Shown in pieces: positions 33,435 through 41,533 of a stretch of 56,355 nt of DNA. Positions within the stretch are counted from its first letter, which is position 1. Each line of letters starts with the position of its first letter. Under the pieces are notes generated by a model. It was given only the letters and a program-made list of their open reading frames with translations, was not told the DNA's origin and ran no database searches. Location of the stretch: positions 1 through 56,355 of the forward strand of contig VAXG01000103.1 of NCBI GenBank assembly GCA_005883355.1. The letters are read 5' to 3'. The DNA comes from Actinomycetota bacterium (GTDB lineage: Bacteria; Actinomycetota; Thermoleophilia; Gaiellales; Gaiellaceae). The translations under genes and the position numbers were made by a program.

Positions 33435-33869
33435 ATGCCGACGAGGAAGCAACGTCGCCGTCACCAGAAGGCTCGCCGCCACGAGTACGAGTACGTGTAC
33501 CTCGACGAGGAGGGCAACGAGGTTCCCGTCGAACAGTCCGAGTTGCGCGCCGAGCGAAACGGTCAGCGCGACTCGAAACCCGGCAAGAGCGGTGCTGGGG
33601 GGCGAGGGGCGGCGGGAAGAGGGGGAGGTTCAGGCCGAAAGGTCGAGCCACCGTCATGGCGGCGGTCCGCACGTCGGGCTCTGCTCTTCGGCCCGATCCT
33701 GGTCGTGGCGATGATGCTGCTGAATCGCGGCCAGCCGCTCGCGCAGCAGATCTTCCCTGCGGTCTTCCTGATCGCGTTCTTCATTCCGTTCAGCTATTTC
33801 ACGGACTCGCTCGCGTACAGGATGCTGCAGAAGCGCCTGGCCCGGCGCGAAACCTCGAAAACGCGCTAG
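33435..33869 (+). CDS. Small membrane protein with basic/acidic cytoplasmic head
   Basis: 144 aa. The N-terminus is strongly basic (MPTRKQRRRHQKARRHEYEY) and then acidic; a Gly/Arg-rich linker (about 50-70) leads to two transmembrane helices (about 83-99 and 107-124) and a basic tail. Homologous small two-TM proteins are common in actinobacteria but have no assigned role; I do not recognise a named family. It may insert as a hairpin with both ends inside. Confidence 0.7.
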   Translation: MPTRKQRRRHQKARRHEYEYVYLDEEGNEVPVEQSELRAERNGQRDSKPGKSGAGGRGAAGRGGGSGRKVEPPSWRRSARRALLFGPILVVAMMLLNRGQPLAQQIFPAVFLIAFFIPFSYFTDSLAYRMLQKRLARRETSKTR

Positions 33870-33872
33870 CCG

Positions 33873-34214
33873 CTACTCCACCTTGGCGTCACCGCGATAG
33901 TGGCCCTCACCGGGCCACGGTGCGAACACGAGCAGAATCCGCGCGCCGTCGTCCGTCGAGATCGAGCGCCGCTCGTCAGCGTCGAACGAGAAGAAGGAGC
34001 CTTCTTCGCCCTCGATGGTCTCACCGCCCGATTCGACACGCACAGAGCCGTCGACGACCGAAACGAGGGCCCGCTCCTTCATCTGATGATCGCCGAGCGC
34101 CTGTCCGGGCTCGAGCACGATCAACACGGCGCGCGCCGATTCGTCCGACCGGAGCACGACCGGCGAGCGTGTCCCGCCCGGCGTCTCGATCTCGCGCAGG
34201 TTCCAGCTTTGCAT
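33873..34214 (-). CDS. Small cupin-fold protein
   Basis: 113 aa, a single beta-barrel cupin (PGQALGDHQMKERALVSVVD, then GEEGSFFSFDADERRSI). The H of GDHQMKE and the downstream segment keep only part of the metal-binding cupin motifs, so it may sense or bind a ligand without catalysis. The frame continues to 34259, but ATG 34214 has TAAGAT (34228-34223) 8 nt upstream and begins the conserved fold. Divergent from the MBL hydrolase. Confidence 0.8.
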   Translation of the reverse strand: MQSWNLREIETPGGTRSPVVLRSDESARAVLIVLEPGQALGDHQMKERALVSVVDGSVRVESGGETIEGEEGSFFSFDADERRSISTDDGARILLVFAPWPGEGHYRGDAKVE

Positions 34215-34222
34215 CGCCGCAG

Positions 34223-34228
34223 ATCTTA
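34223..34228 (-). promoter_or_regulatory. -10 element TAAGAT of the cupin gene
   Basis: Minus-strand TAAGAT ends 8 nt before ATG 34214. Confidence 0.5.
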
Positions 34229-34250
34229 AGGGCCTGAGAGGGGCCGCCGT

Positions 34251-34256
34251 TAGACT
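34251..34256 (+). promoter_or_regulatory. -10 element TAGACT of the MBL-hisS-aspS unit
   Basis: It ends 10 nt before GTG 34267. Confidence 0.5.
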
Positions 34257-34266
34257 CAAACGCCTC

Positions 34267-34902
34267 GTGACCCTTGCAGTGAACAGGTTTGAGCTCGGCC
34301 CAATCGGTACGAATTGCTACGTCGCGCGGGCCGACGACTCCGCGGCGGAAGCGGTCGTCGTCGATCCCGGGGCGGACGCCGCCCGGGTCGTCGACGAGCT
34401 CGGCGCTCTGGGTGCGCGCTGCGCCGCGATTCTGATCACGCACGGTCATTGGGACCACCTGGGGGCGGTCGCGGATCTCGCCGATGCGACCGGCGCTCCG
34501 GTGCACATGGCCGAGGAGGAGCGTGTTCTACTCGAGGGCCTCGACAGCTTCGCCCCCCCCGGCCTCGACCTCCGGTCGTACACCCCGGACGTGCTCCTGC
34601 AGGGGGACGAGACGCTCGAGCTCGCCGGCATGTCGTTCCAGACGCTGCGTGTGCCCGGACATTCCCCGGCCCACCTCGCCTACTACACCAACGGTGCTCT
34701 CTTCTCCGGTGACGTCGTCTTCGCGGGCTCAGTGGGCCGGACGGATCTTCCGGGTGCGGATTGGGACACCCTGGTCGAGTCGATCCGCATGCTCGCGGAC
34801 CGTTTTCCGCCCGAAACCGTCATCTACTCGGGCCATGGCCCGAACACGACGCTCGGGGCGGAGCTCGCCCGGAATCCGTTTCTCGCGGAGCTTCGCGCGT
34901 GA
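34267..34902 (+). CDS. Metallo-beta-lactamase-fold hydrolase (glyoxalase II-like)
   Basis: 211 aa. ITHGHWDHLGAV is the HxHxDH motif, VPGHSPAHLAYY holds the third His, ALFSGDVVFAGSVGRTDLPG the bridging Asp, and VIYSGHGPNT the last His, so both metal sites are intact. It resembles short glyoxalase II-type thioesterases without the C-terminal helical domain. Directly upstream of hisS with a 4-bp overlap, a neighbourhood often seen in actinobacteria. Exact substrate unknown. Confidence 0.9.
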   Translation: MTLAVNRFELGPIGTNCYVARADDSAAEAVVVDPGADAARVVDELGALGARCAAILITHGHWDHLGAVADLADATGAPVHMAEEERVLLEGLDSFAPPGLDLRSYTPDVLLQGDETLELAGMSFQTLRVPGHSPAHLAYYTNGALFSGDVVFAGSVGRTDLPGADWDTLVESIRMLADRFPPETVIYSGHGPNTTLGAELARNPFLAELRA

Positions 34903-36128
34903 CGCGCATCGAAGCGCCGCGCGGCACGCACGACATCCTTCCATCCGAGCAGCCGCTCTGGCACTGGATCCAGGGCGAGATGGAGGATCTCAGCGGGCTC
35001 TACGGATACCGGCGGATCGACACGCCCGCTTTCGAGGACACCGAGCTGATCGTCCGAACCTCCGGTGGCGGGTCCGACGTCGTGCAGAAGGAGACGTACA
35101 CGTTCACCGATCGCGGCGGGCGCTCCTTGACCCTGCGGCCGGAAGCGACGGCGCCGATCTGCCGCGCCTACGTCCAGCATGGGCTCCACCGCGAGGCGCA
35201 ACCGCAGAAGCTCTACACGATCGGTCCGATGTGGAGGTACGACAGGCCGCAGCGCGGCCGTTACCGCGAGCACTGGCAGCTCTCGGTCGAGGCAATCGGT
35301 ACCGACGATCCTGCGATCGACGCCGAGGTGATCCAGCTCTACGCAGAGCTCTTGCGCCGCGTCGGCGTGACCGACTACGTGCTCGAGATCAACTCGATCG
35401 GCGACGCCAACTGCCGTCCTGCATACGTCGAGCGACTTGCCGGGTGGCTCGACGAGCACGACAGCGAGCTCGACGCGGAAGCACGCGCCAAGCGCGCGAC
35501 CTCGCCCCTCAGGGTCTTCGACGTCAAGAGCGAGCGGGTCCAGGCCCTGCTGACGGGCGCGCCGAAAATCGGCGAATCGCTCTGCGAAGAGTGCCGCGAG
35601 CACTTCGCCCTCGTGCGCCAGTACCTGGATGCCTACGGCGTGAGCTACGAGCTGGCTCCGACGCTCGTTCGCGGCCTCGACTACTACACCCGGACGACCT
35701 TCGAGTTCAAGGACGAGGCGATCGGCGCCAAGGACACGATCTGCGGAGGAGGCAGGTACGACGGACTCATCGAGGCGATCGGCGGACCGCCGACGCCGGG
35801 CATCGGGTTCGGCGCCGGCATCGAGCGGCTCCTGCTCTCGATCGGGGCCGATCGAGTGGAGCCGCCACACATCGACGTGTTCTTCGTGTGCGACCGGGAA
35901 AGCGATCGCGTCCATGTCCTGCCGCTCGTTGCCGAACTGCGCCGCCGCGGTCTACGTGCCGACATGGATTACGCGGGACGCTCGACCAAGGGCCAGCTCA
36001 CTCAAGCCGCTCGACTCGGTGCGGGCTGGACCGTCCTCGTTGACGGCGAACGAGCGACCATACGGCAACAAGGCCGCGAAGACCTCACCGCACAGCTAGA
36101 CGAAGTGGTCGACAGGATCACCGGATGA
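34899..36128 (+). CDS. hisS: Histidyl-tRNA synthetase
   Basis: 409 aa, class II synthetase. Motif 1 region begins APRGTHDILPSEQPLWHWIQ, motif 2 is MWRYDRPQRGRYREHWQLSVE, and the HisA/HisB signatures are LVRGLDYYTRTTFEF and GGRYDGLIEAIGG. Motif 3 GIGFGAGIERLLL and the C-terminal anticodon-binding domain (LRADMDYAGRSTKGQLTQAA) complete it. Start GTG 34899 overlaps the previous stop (GTGA). Overlaps aspS by 4 bp, the common hisS-aspS pair. Confidence 0.97.
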   Translation: MTRIEAPRGTHDILPSEQPLWHWIQGEMEDLSGLYGYRRIDTPAFEDTELIVRTSGGGSDVVQKETYTFTDRGGRSLTLRPEATAPICRAYVQHGLHREAQPQKLYTIGPMWRYDRPQRGRYREHWQLSVEAIGTDDPAIDAEVIQLYAELLRRVGVTDYVLEINSIGDANCRPAYVERLAGWLDEHDSELDAEARAKRATSPLRVFDVKSERVQALLTGAPKIGESLCEECREHFALVRQYLDAYGVSYELAPTLVRGLDYYTRTTFEFKDEAIGAKDTICGGGRYDGLIEAIGGPPTPGIGFGAGIERLLLSIGADRVEPPHIDVFFVCDRESDRVHVLPLVAELRRRGLRADMDYAGRSTKGQLTQAARLGAGWTVLVDGERATIRQQGREDLTAQLDEVVDRITG

Positions 36129-37867
36129 ACCACTGGCGCGATCTCTCTTGCGGCGAGTTCGGCCCCGGCCGCGTCGGGGACACGGTTTCGGTCGCAGGCT
36201 GGGTCGCTCGCCGCCGCGATCACGGTGGACTGATCTTCATCGACTTACGCGACCACACGGGGATCGTCCAGCTCGTGGTCAACCCAGACCGCGCACGGAA
36301 CGCTGCTGAAACCGCGCACGACATCCGCTCTGAATTCGTCGTTCACGCGCGGGGCGAAGTGGTCCGCCGCGCGCCCGGGGCGGTCAACCCGAACATCCCC
36401 ACGGGCGAAGTCGAGATCCAGGTCGACCAGCTCGAGATCGTCGCCCGCTCAGAGCCGCTTCCCTTCCAGCTCGACGACGAGGGAGTCGAGGAGCCGACAC
36501 GGCTTCGCTATCGGTACCTCGACTTGCGGCGCGACCGCATGCAGCGCAACCTGCGTCTCTCCGCGACGGCGATCGCCGCCATCCGCAATTCGATGGAGGA
36601 GCAAGGGTTCATCGACGTCTGGACACCGTCGATGACACTCGGCACCCCTGAAGGCGCGCGCGATTTCCTCGTGCCCGTGCGTCTGCAGCCCGGCAAGTTC
36701 TTCGCGCTCGCCCAGTCGCCGCAGCTCTTCAAGCAGACCTTCATGATCGGCGGGCTCGACCGCTACTACCAGATCGCGACCTGCTGGCGAGACGAGGACC
36801 TTCGCGCCGACAGGCAGTTCGAGTTCAGGCAACTCGATCTCGAGCTCGCTTTCCCGACCCGGGAGGAAGTCCTCGAGGTGCTCGAACAGGTCGTGGTCGC
36901 GTCGTTCGAAGCACTCGGCCGCACGGCGCCGCCACGACCGTTCCCGCGCATGTCGTATGGCGACGCGATGCTGCGCTACGGCTCCGACAAGCCAGACGTG
37001 CGCTTCGGCCTCGAGATTCAGGAAGCAACCGACGTCACGCGTGGTTCCGAGTTCGGAGTCTTCGCGGGCGCCGAGACGGTCCGCTACATCGTCGCGCCGC
37101 AGACGTTCTCGCGCGGCGAGCTGCAGAAGCTCGAGGAGTTCGCAAAGGAGTGGGGCGCGAAAGGGCTCGCGTACATCGTCTTCGACGAGTCGGGCGAGGT
37201 GCGCTCGCCGATCGCGAAGTTTCTCTCGGACGAGGAGGTCGAGGCCTTTCTCACTCCACCGGGATCGACTCTGCTCTTCGTCGCCGACAGCACGCCGATG
37301 GTGGAGCGGGTCCTCGGCGCCCTCCGGCTCCACCTCGGCCAGGAGCTCGAGCTCATCGACGAAACGCGCGACGAGCATCTTTGGATCCTCGACTTCCCAC
37401 TGTTCCTCGAGGACGAGGCCACCGGCCGGTGGACGTTCGTGCATCACCCGTTCACGAGTCCGGTCGAGGGGCACGAGGACCTGATCGACACCGACCCGGG
37501 CGCTGCTCTCAGCCAGCACTACGACCTGATCTGGAACGGCTGGGAGCTCGGGTCGGGCTCGATCAGGATCCACCGCCAGGAAATCCAGGAGCGCATCTTC
37601 CGCGCGATGGGGATGACCGATGAGGAGGCGAACGCAAAGTTCGGTTGGTTCCTCGAAGCGCTGCGAATGGGCGCACCGCCCCATGGAGGATTCGCCCTCG
37701 GGATCGAGCGCTTCGTCGCCTTGCTCGCCGGTGAGTCCAACATTCGCGAGGTGATCGCGTTCCCGAAGACGGCGAGCGGCTCCGACCCGCTGACGGGAGC
37801 ACCTGCACCGACTACAAAGGAACGGCTCGACGAGCTTGGAATCAGTCTGAAGACACCGAAGGCTTAA
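36125..37867 (+). CDS. aspS: Aspartyl-tRNA synthetase
   Basis: 580 aa, bacterial-type class II synthetase: N-terminal OB-fold for the anticodon (VSVAGWVARRRDHGGLIFID), motif 2 CWRDEDLRADRQFEFRQLD, the bacterial GAD insertion (about 285-400) and motif 3 GIERFVALLAGESNIREVIA. No asnS or gatCAB is in view, so whether it also charges tRNA-Asn cannot be decided here. ATG overlaps the hisS stop (ATGA). Confidence 0.97.
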   Translation: MNHWRDLSCGEFGPGRVGDTVSVAGWVARRRDHGGLIFIDLRDHTGIVQLVVNPDRARNAAETAHDIRSEFVVHARGEVVRRAPGAVNPNIPTGEVEIQVDQLEIVARSEPLPFQLDDEGVEEPTRLRYRYLDLRRDRMQRNLRLSATAIAAIRNSMEEQGFIDVWTPSMTLGTPEGARDFLVPVRLQPGKFFALAQSPQLFKQTFMIGGLDRYYQIATCWRDEDLRADRQFEFRQLDLELAFPTREEVLEVLEQVVVASFEALGRTAPPRPFPRMSYGDAMLRYGSDKPDVRFGLEIQEATDVTRGSEFGVFAGAETVRYIVAPQTFSRGELQKLEEFAKEWGAKGLAYIVFDESGEVRSPIAKFLSDEEVEAFLTPPGSTLLFVADSTPMVERVLGALRLHLGQELELIDETRDEHLWILDFPLFLEDEATGRWTFVHHPFTSPVEGHEDLIDTDPGAALSQHYDLIWNGWELGSGSIRIHRQEIQERIFRAMGMTDEEANAKFGWFLEALRMGAPPHGGFALGIERFVALLAGESNIREVIAFPKTASGSDPLTGAPAPTTKERLDELGISLKTPKA

Positions 37868-37927
37868 GTCTCGGGGTCTGGCCGACCGATGAAACCTGCA
37901 TACTTTCGTCAGAAGGGTTAGCCGCAG

Positions 37928-38839
37928 ATGGCCGCACAGGAACCAGGACAACAAACGTTGCTCACGGCGCTCCCGCGCCTCGAAGACCTGCCGAAGAGCG
38001 GGGACGGTTACGACCCCGACAAGGTGCGCGAGGCATTCGAGGCTTTTCGACGACATTCCGCCCAGCTGCAGGCGCAACTACGGGTGCTGCAGGCGGCTAG
38101 CCGAAGTGGCCAATCCGTCGAGCCCACCGGGCACGCGGTGCGCATGGACGCGCTGCATCTCATTCGGACCGCGTCGGAGTTCGCGGACACGGTCGAGGCC
38201 GATGCACAGAAGGCATCCGAGGCGCAGCTGGCCAAGACCGAGGAAGAGGTGCGCCGTCGCAGGCGCGAGCAGCAGGATCGCGAGTCCGAGATCGAGCGCT
38301 ACCGCCAGGAGAGCGAGCGTCAGCGCGCGGAGATGCTCAATGCGGCGCGGAACGAAGCACGTGAGCTGCTCGCAAACGCCAACCGCGATGCGACGCAGGA
38401 GCTACGCGAGGCCGAGGCGAAAGGCAACCGTTTGCTCGAGCAGTCGCGTCACCAGGCGACTGAACTGACGAATTCGGCCCGTGCCGAGGTCGAGCAGACG
38501 CTCGAGTGGGCTCGTGCGCAAGCTTCGGCGATCCTCAGTCGAGCTCAGACCGGGGCCGAGCAGTTGCTCGCAGCGGCGGGGCTCGGAGAGAGCGAGATCA
38601 AAGGCGTCGGGCAAGCGATCGTCGACGCCGTGCAGCAAGCAACCGAGGCGGCGCGTACTCCGCCGGCCCAGACCCGGCCCGCCCCGGCGTTGGCGGCACC
38701 GCCGGTATCACCGCCTGCGACACCAAAGCTCGAGGAGACCAAGACAGACAAGCCTGCGCCGGAGGCTTCCGGCGAGCAAGAGGCTCAGTCCGAAGGTTCG
38801 GCGCCGTCGGGCGAGTCGCAGGACGACCAACAGCCGTAG
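37928..38839 (+). CDS. Coiled-coil protein, DivIVA/AgrB-like organisation
   Basis: 303 aa. A short N-terminal part (YDPDKVREAFEAFRRHSAQL, DivIVA-like) leads into a long Arg/Glu/Ala coiled coil (about 45-215: VEADAQKASEAQLAKTEEEV, ARELLANANRDATQELREAE). A Pro/Ala-rich disordered tail ends in acidic residues. No transmembrane segment. Probably a cytoskeletal or polar-growth scaffold (inferred). AGAAGG at about 37911 serves as ribosome site; TACTTT at 37901-37906 is the likely -10. The next gene starts 9 nt after its stop. Confidence 0.7.
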   Translation: MAAQEPGQQTLLTALPRLEDLPKSGDGYDPDKVREAFEAFRRHSAQLQAQLRVLQAASRSGQSVEPTGHAVRMDALHLIRTASEFADTVEADAQKASEAQLAKTEEEVRRRRREQQDRESEIERYRQESERQRAEMLNAARNEARELLANANRDATQELREAEAKGNRLLEQSRHQATELTNSARAEVEQTLEWARAQASAILSRAQTGAEQLLAAAGLGESEIKGVGQAIVDAVQQATEAARTPPAQTRPAPALAAPPVSPPATPKLEETKTDKPAPEASGEQEAQSEGSAPSGESQDDQQP

Positions 38840-38842
38840 GAT
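38837..38842 (+). promoter_or_regulatory. -10 element TAGGAT overlapping a stop codon
   Basis: TAG 38837-38839 is the coiled-coil gene's stop and the first half of TAGGAT, which ends 6 nt before GTG 38849. Confidence 0.5.
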
Positions 38843-38848
38843 CCCCTC

Positions 38849-39472
38849 GTGCCTGTCGTCGGCTCCCGGTTCCTGATCGAGGCCGGATTCATCATCGCTG
38901 TGGCGGTGATCGCCGGAATCGAACAGCTCAGCACCTGGTGGATCATCGCGGTGGTCGCAAGCGCATGGATCATCGTCGCGATCGTCGAGATCGTCGTGTG
39001 GGCGAGGCAGGTGGCCGGCCGCCGGCCGGGCACGGTCCTGCCGGCGCCCGAGGCGGCGTCCCCGGTCGCGGCGCCCCCGCCGTTGAGTGTTCGCGTCCAG
39101 CCGGCAGTCGAATCGCGGCCCGAGCCGGAGCCCAGTCCCGCCCCGAGCCCGGAGCCGCCACGCATCGTCGCAGCGCCGCCCCTGCCCCCCGAGCCGGAGC
39201 GGGGCGAGGAGCAGGCTCCGGAGCCAGAGCCGGAGGCGACGCGCGTCGTCGCGTTCGTCTCCGCGAGTGACGGCCCGCGGGAGTGGAATCTCTGGGAACT
39301 GGAGCGCGCGGCACGCGATCACGCCACCGACGACGTCGCACGGAACGAGGAGCGCTCGTATCTCCTGATGTACCTACGTGAGTTCGCGGGCCCCGATGGG
39401 GTCCTGCCAACGGACTTCGACGGACTCGTGCGGGACGCCTTCGGCGACGTGCTGCACACTGTCGGCGCGTGA
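38849..39472 (+). CDS. Two-TM anchored protein with Pro-rich linker and C-terminal small domain
   Basis: 207 aa. Two hydrophobic helices (about 9-24 and 30-51), then about 80 residues of Pro/Ala/Glu linker (PEPEPSPAPSPEPPR...), then a compact helical domain (about 145-207: WNLWELERAARDHATDDVAR, YLLMYLREFAGPDGVLPTDF). The C-terminal domain looks conserved but I do not know its family. With the coiled-coil gene before and the RlpA-like gene after, an envelope or division role is likely (inferred from context). Confidence 0.65.
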   Translation: MPVVGSRFLIEAGFIIAVAVIAGIEQLSTWWIIAVVASAWIIVAIVEIVVWARQVAGRRPGTVLPAPEAASPVAAPPPLSVRVQPAVESRPEPEPSPAPSPEPPRIVAAPPLPPEPERGEEQAPEPEPEATRVVAFVSASDGPREWNLWELERAARDHATDDVARNEERSYLLMYLREFAGPDGVLPTDFDGLVRDAFGDVLHTVGA

Positions 39473-39891
39473 ATCCGACGCTCGTCCAGCGTGCGGTCTG
39501 GCTCGCCGGAATCACACTGATCGCGGCCATCGTCGCGCTTGCCATCACCCGGCGTGATGCCGGCAGCAACCGCAACCTTCCCGGGGCCATCGCGGTTCCC
39601 GGAACGGAGAACGGTTATTACACCGCGAAAGCAGCTCCTTACGGGCCGACGCCTGCCCATCGCCGAACTGCGTGCGGCAAGCCCTTCCTGCCGACGACCG
39701 AAGGCGTGGCTCATCCCGTCCTACCCTGCGGAGTTCGGCTCTATATCCGCTTTCAGGGACGAGAAGTTCTCACGCAAGTCGTGGACCGCGGCCCGAACGT
39801 GCCCGGGCGTGACCTCGACATCACGAAGGCTCTCGCAAATCGTCTGGATCTCCACGGAACCCAGACGATTCAGTGGCGCTTCGCCAAGTAG
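39469..39891 (+). CDS. Anchored RlpA-like double-psi beta-barrel protein
   Basis: 140 aa: N-terminal TM helix (about 9-26), short linker, then a DPBB domain (YYTAKAAPYGPTPAHRRTAC, PCGVRLYIRFQGREVLTQVV, DRGPNVPGRDLDITKALA). The DRGP and final D of the fold, the catalytic-like residues of RlpA/expansin lytic enzymes, are present; two Cys may form a disulfide. GTG overlaps the previous stop (GTGA). Likely peptidoglycan-acting or -binding. Confidence 0.82.
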   Translation: MNPTLVQRAVWLAGITLIAAIVALAITRRDAGSNRNLPGAIAVPGTENGYYTAKAAPYGPTPAHRRTACGKPFLPTTEGVAHPVLPCGVRLYIRFQGREVLTQVVDRGPNVPGRDLDITKALANRLDLHGTQTIQWRFAK

Positions 39892-40010
39892 CCGCTACGC
39901 TGCGACTGGCCGACCCTGCTCGTGGCCTGCGCATTCAATGTAGAACCAACAACGACGCTAAGGGAGCCTGCGTCCGGCGATGGCTTCGGCCGGAAGTCGG
40001 CAGGGCACCC

Positions 40011-40026
40011 ACCTGGCTATCCAGGT
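40011..40026. other. Hairpin H1 upstream of mnmA
   Basis: ACCTGG-CTAT-CCAGGT, 6-bp perfect stem, in the 296-bp gap after the RlpA-like gene. The gap holds no recognisable gene, only this hairpin series. Confidence 0.5.
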
Positions 40027-40056
40027 TCACAGCGGGCGCAGATCACGGCAGGGCCA

Positions 40057-40105
40057 GGCCGTGAAGTCGGCCGCGCCTACGGCGCGGCATGATGACTTCA
40101 CGGCC
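40057..40105. other. Nested hairpin H2 upstream of mnmA
   Basis: GGCCGTGAAGTC/GACTTCACGGCC, 12 bp perfect (40057-40068 with 40094-40105), encloses GCCGCGCC-TAC-GGCGCGGC (40070-40088). Its right arm shares GGCC (40102-40105) with H3, so H2 and H3 cannot both form fully. Confidence 0.6.
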
Positions 40106-40129
40106 GAGAAGCGGGCTCGGTTCTCGGCC
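40102..40129. other. Hairpin H3 upstream of mnmA, overlapping H2
   Basis: GGCCGAGAA (40102-40110) pairs perfectly with TTCTCGGCC (40121-40129), 10-nt loop. Confidence 0.6.
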
Positions 40130-40136
40130 TCTGGTG

Positions 40137-40163
40137 GCGAGCGCCGGCTGAGCCGGCACTCGC
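40137..40163. other. Hairpin H4 upstream of mnmA
   Basis: GCGAG(C)GCCGGC-TGA-GCCGGC(A)CTCGC, 11 bp with one mismatch, ends 12 bp before the mnmA -10. Confidence 0.6.
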
Positions 40164-40175
40164 GGTCATTGCCGC

Positions 40176-40181
40176 TAGCCT
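40176..40181 (+). promoter_or_regulatory. -10 element TAGCCT of mnmA
   Basis: It ends 6 nt before GTG 40188, so the hairpins lie upstream of, and outside, the predicted mnmA transcript. Confidence 0.5.
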
Positions 40182-40187
40182 GAGTTT

Positions 40188-41435
40188 GTGCTTGAGCTTA
40201 TTGGCGATTCTGCGCGTGGACCTGACTTCGCCCTTGTGCGAGTCGTGTTTGATGGGGAACGCATTGTCGAGGCTGATGCTTCGGAGCTCGATCGTTCGCT
40301 TGTTGGTTTGACCTTGCTCGAGGCTGCTTCGGTTGGCGGCGAGACGCTTGCGGTCGACGCCTTGGCGAATGCGATCGGGCCTGTGTTTCGAGCGCCTCGT
40401 TCTCCTGGTCGCATTGCCGTTGCCATGAGCGGTGGCGTCGACAGCGCGGTGGCTCTGCTCAAGTCCTTGCCGAATGCGATCGGCGTCACCCTTCGGCTTT
40501 GGCTCGATCCCGACGGGCCCGATTCGGAGCGCGCGTGTTGCTCTCCCGAAGCGGTTCTCGCTGCCCGCGCAACGTGTCACTCGCTGGGCGTCCCGCACGT
40601 GACGCTCGACCTCCGCGAAGAGTTTCGCCGTGCCGTCGTCGACCCGTTCGTACGCGGCTACGAAGCTGGGGAGACACCCAATCCGTGCATCACCTGCAAT
40701 GGCGGCTTTCGCTTCGCGCGGCTGCTCGCGTTCGCCCATCGCGCCGGGGCGGACACGCTCGCAACGGGTCACTACGCCCGGATCGTCGGGCATCGCGGCA
40801 GGCTCCTGCTCGCGCGTGGGCTTGATTCGGGCAAGGACCAGTCGTACATGCTGGCCCGCCTCGATCCGGCCAAGCTCGACCGGATTTCGTTCCCGCTCGG
40901 CACGCAGACGAAGGCTGAGACGCGCGCCGAGGCCAACCACGCGGGTCTCTCGGCCGCGGGACGCGAAGAGAGCCAGGAGGCGTGCTTCCTTGCGGGTGAC
41001 GACTACCGCTCGTTCCTCGAGCGGCGCGGGCTCGAGACGCAGGAGGGCTCGATCGTCGACGAAGACGGACAGGAGATCGGCAAGCACGGCGGGTACTGGC
41101 GATTCACGCCGGGCCAACGGAAGGGGCTCGGCGTTTCGGCGCAGGCGCCGCTTTACGCGATCCGCTCCGATGCAACAACGAACACCGTTGTCGTCGGCCG
41201 CCTCGAGGCGCTCGCCCGCACGACGATCGAGGCCGCAGGGGACCTCTACGTGCCTGTGCACCGAGCGCAGGCGAAGCTCCGTTACAGATCGGACGTCGTT
41301 CCGACGAGCATCCACGAGCACGACGGCGGTTTTCGCCTCGAGCTCGATCGACCCGCGTACGGCGTCGCCCCAGGACAGGCAGCAGTCCTTTACGAAGACG
41401 ACGTGGTCGTCGGGGCCGGGCTCATTCGAGCCTGA
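40188..41435 (+). CDS. mnmA: tRNA 2-thiouridylase MnmA with Cys-less NifU-like N-terminal domain
   Basis: 415 aa. The PP-loop AMSGGVDS is at 79-86 instead of near residue 10, because of an N-terminal extension of about 75 residues. The rest is standard: NPCITCN (C170 catalytic, C167 nearby), TGHYARI, KDQSYML, the second Cys in SQEACFLAGDDY and GQRKGLGVS. It thiolates U34 of Lys/Glu/Gln tRNAs. The extension (ALVRVVFDGERIVEADAS...ETLAVDALANAIG) resembles an IscU/NifU scaffold but has no Cys at all (inference). GTG 40188 follows TAGCCT by 6 nt. Confidence 0.92.
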   Translation: MLELIGDSARGPDFALVRVVFDGERIVEADASELDRSLVGLTLLEAASVGGETLAVDALANAIGPVFRAPRSPGRIAVAMSGGVDSAVALLKSLPNAIGVTLRLWLDPDGPDSERACCSPEAVLAARATCHSLGVPHVTLDLREEFRRAVVDPFVRGYEAGETPNPCITCNGGFRFARLLAFAHRAGADTLATGHYARIVGHRGRLLLARGLDSGKDQSYMLARLDPAKLDRISFPLGTQTKAETRAEANHAGLSAAGREESQEACFLAGDDYRSFLERRGLETQEGSIVDEDGQEIGKHGGYWRFTPGQRKGLGVSAQAPLYAIRSDATTNTVVVGRLEALARTTIEAAGDLYVPVHRAQAKLRYRSDVVPTSIHEHDGGFRLELDRPAYGVAPGQAAVLYEDDVVVGAGLIRA

Positions 41436-41533
41436 TCCGTAGTATCCGAGCAGGGTGGATGGTCGGGCGCTCACCTGCGAAACCGGTGACGCCGGTCGTG
41501 CGTTCTACCCAGTGGATCGGACTGGAGGGAGAC

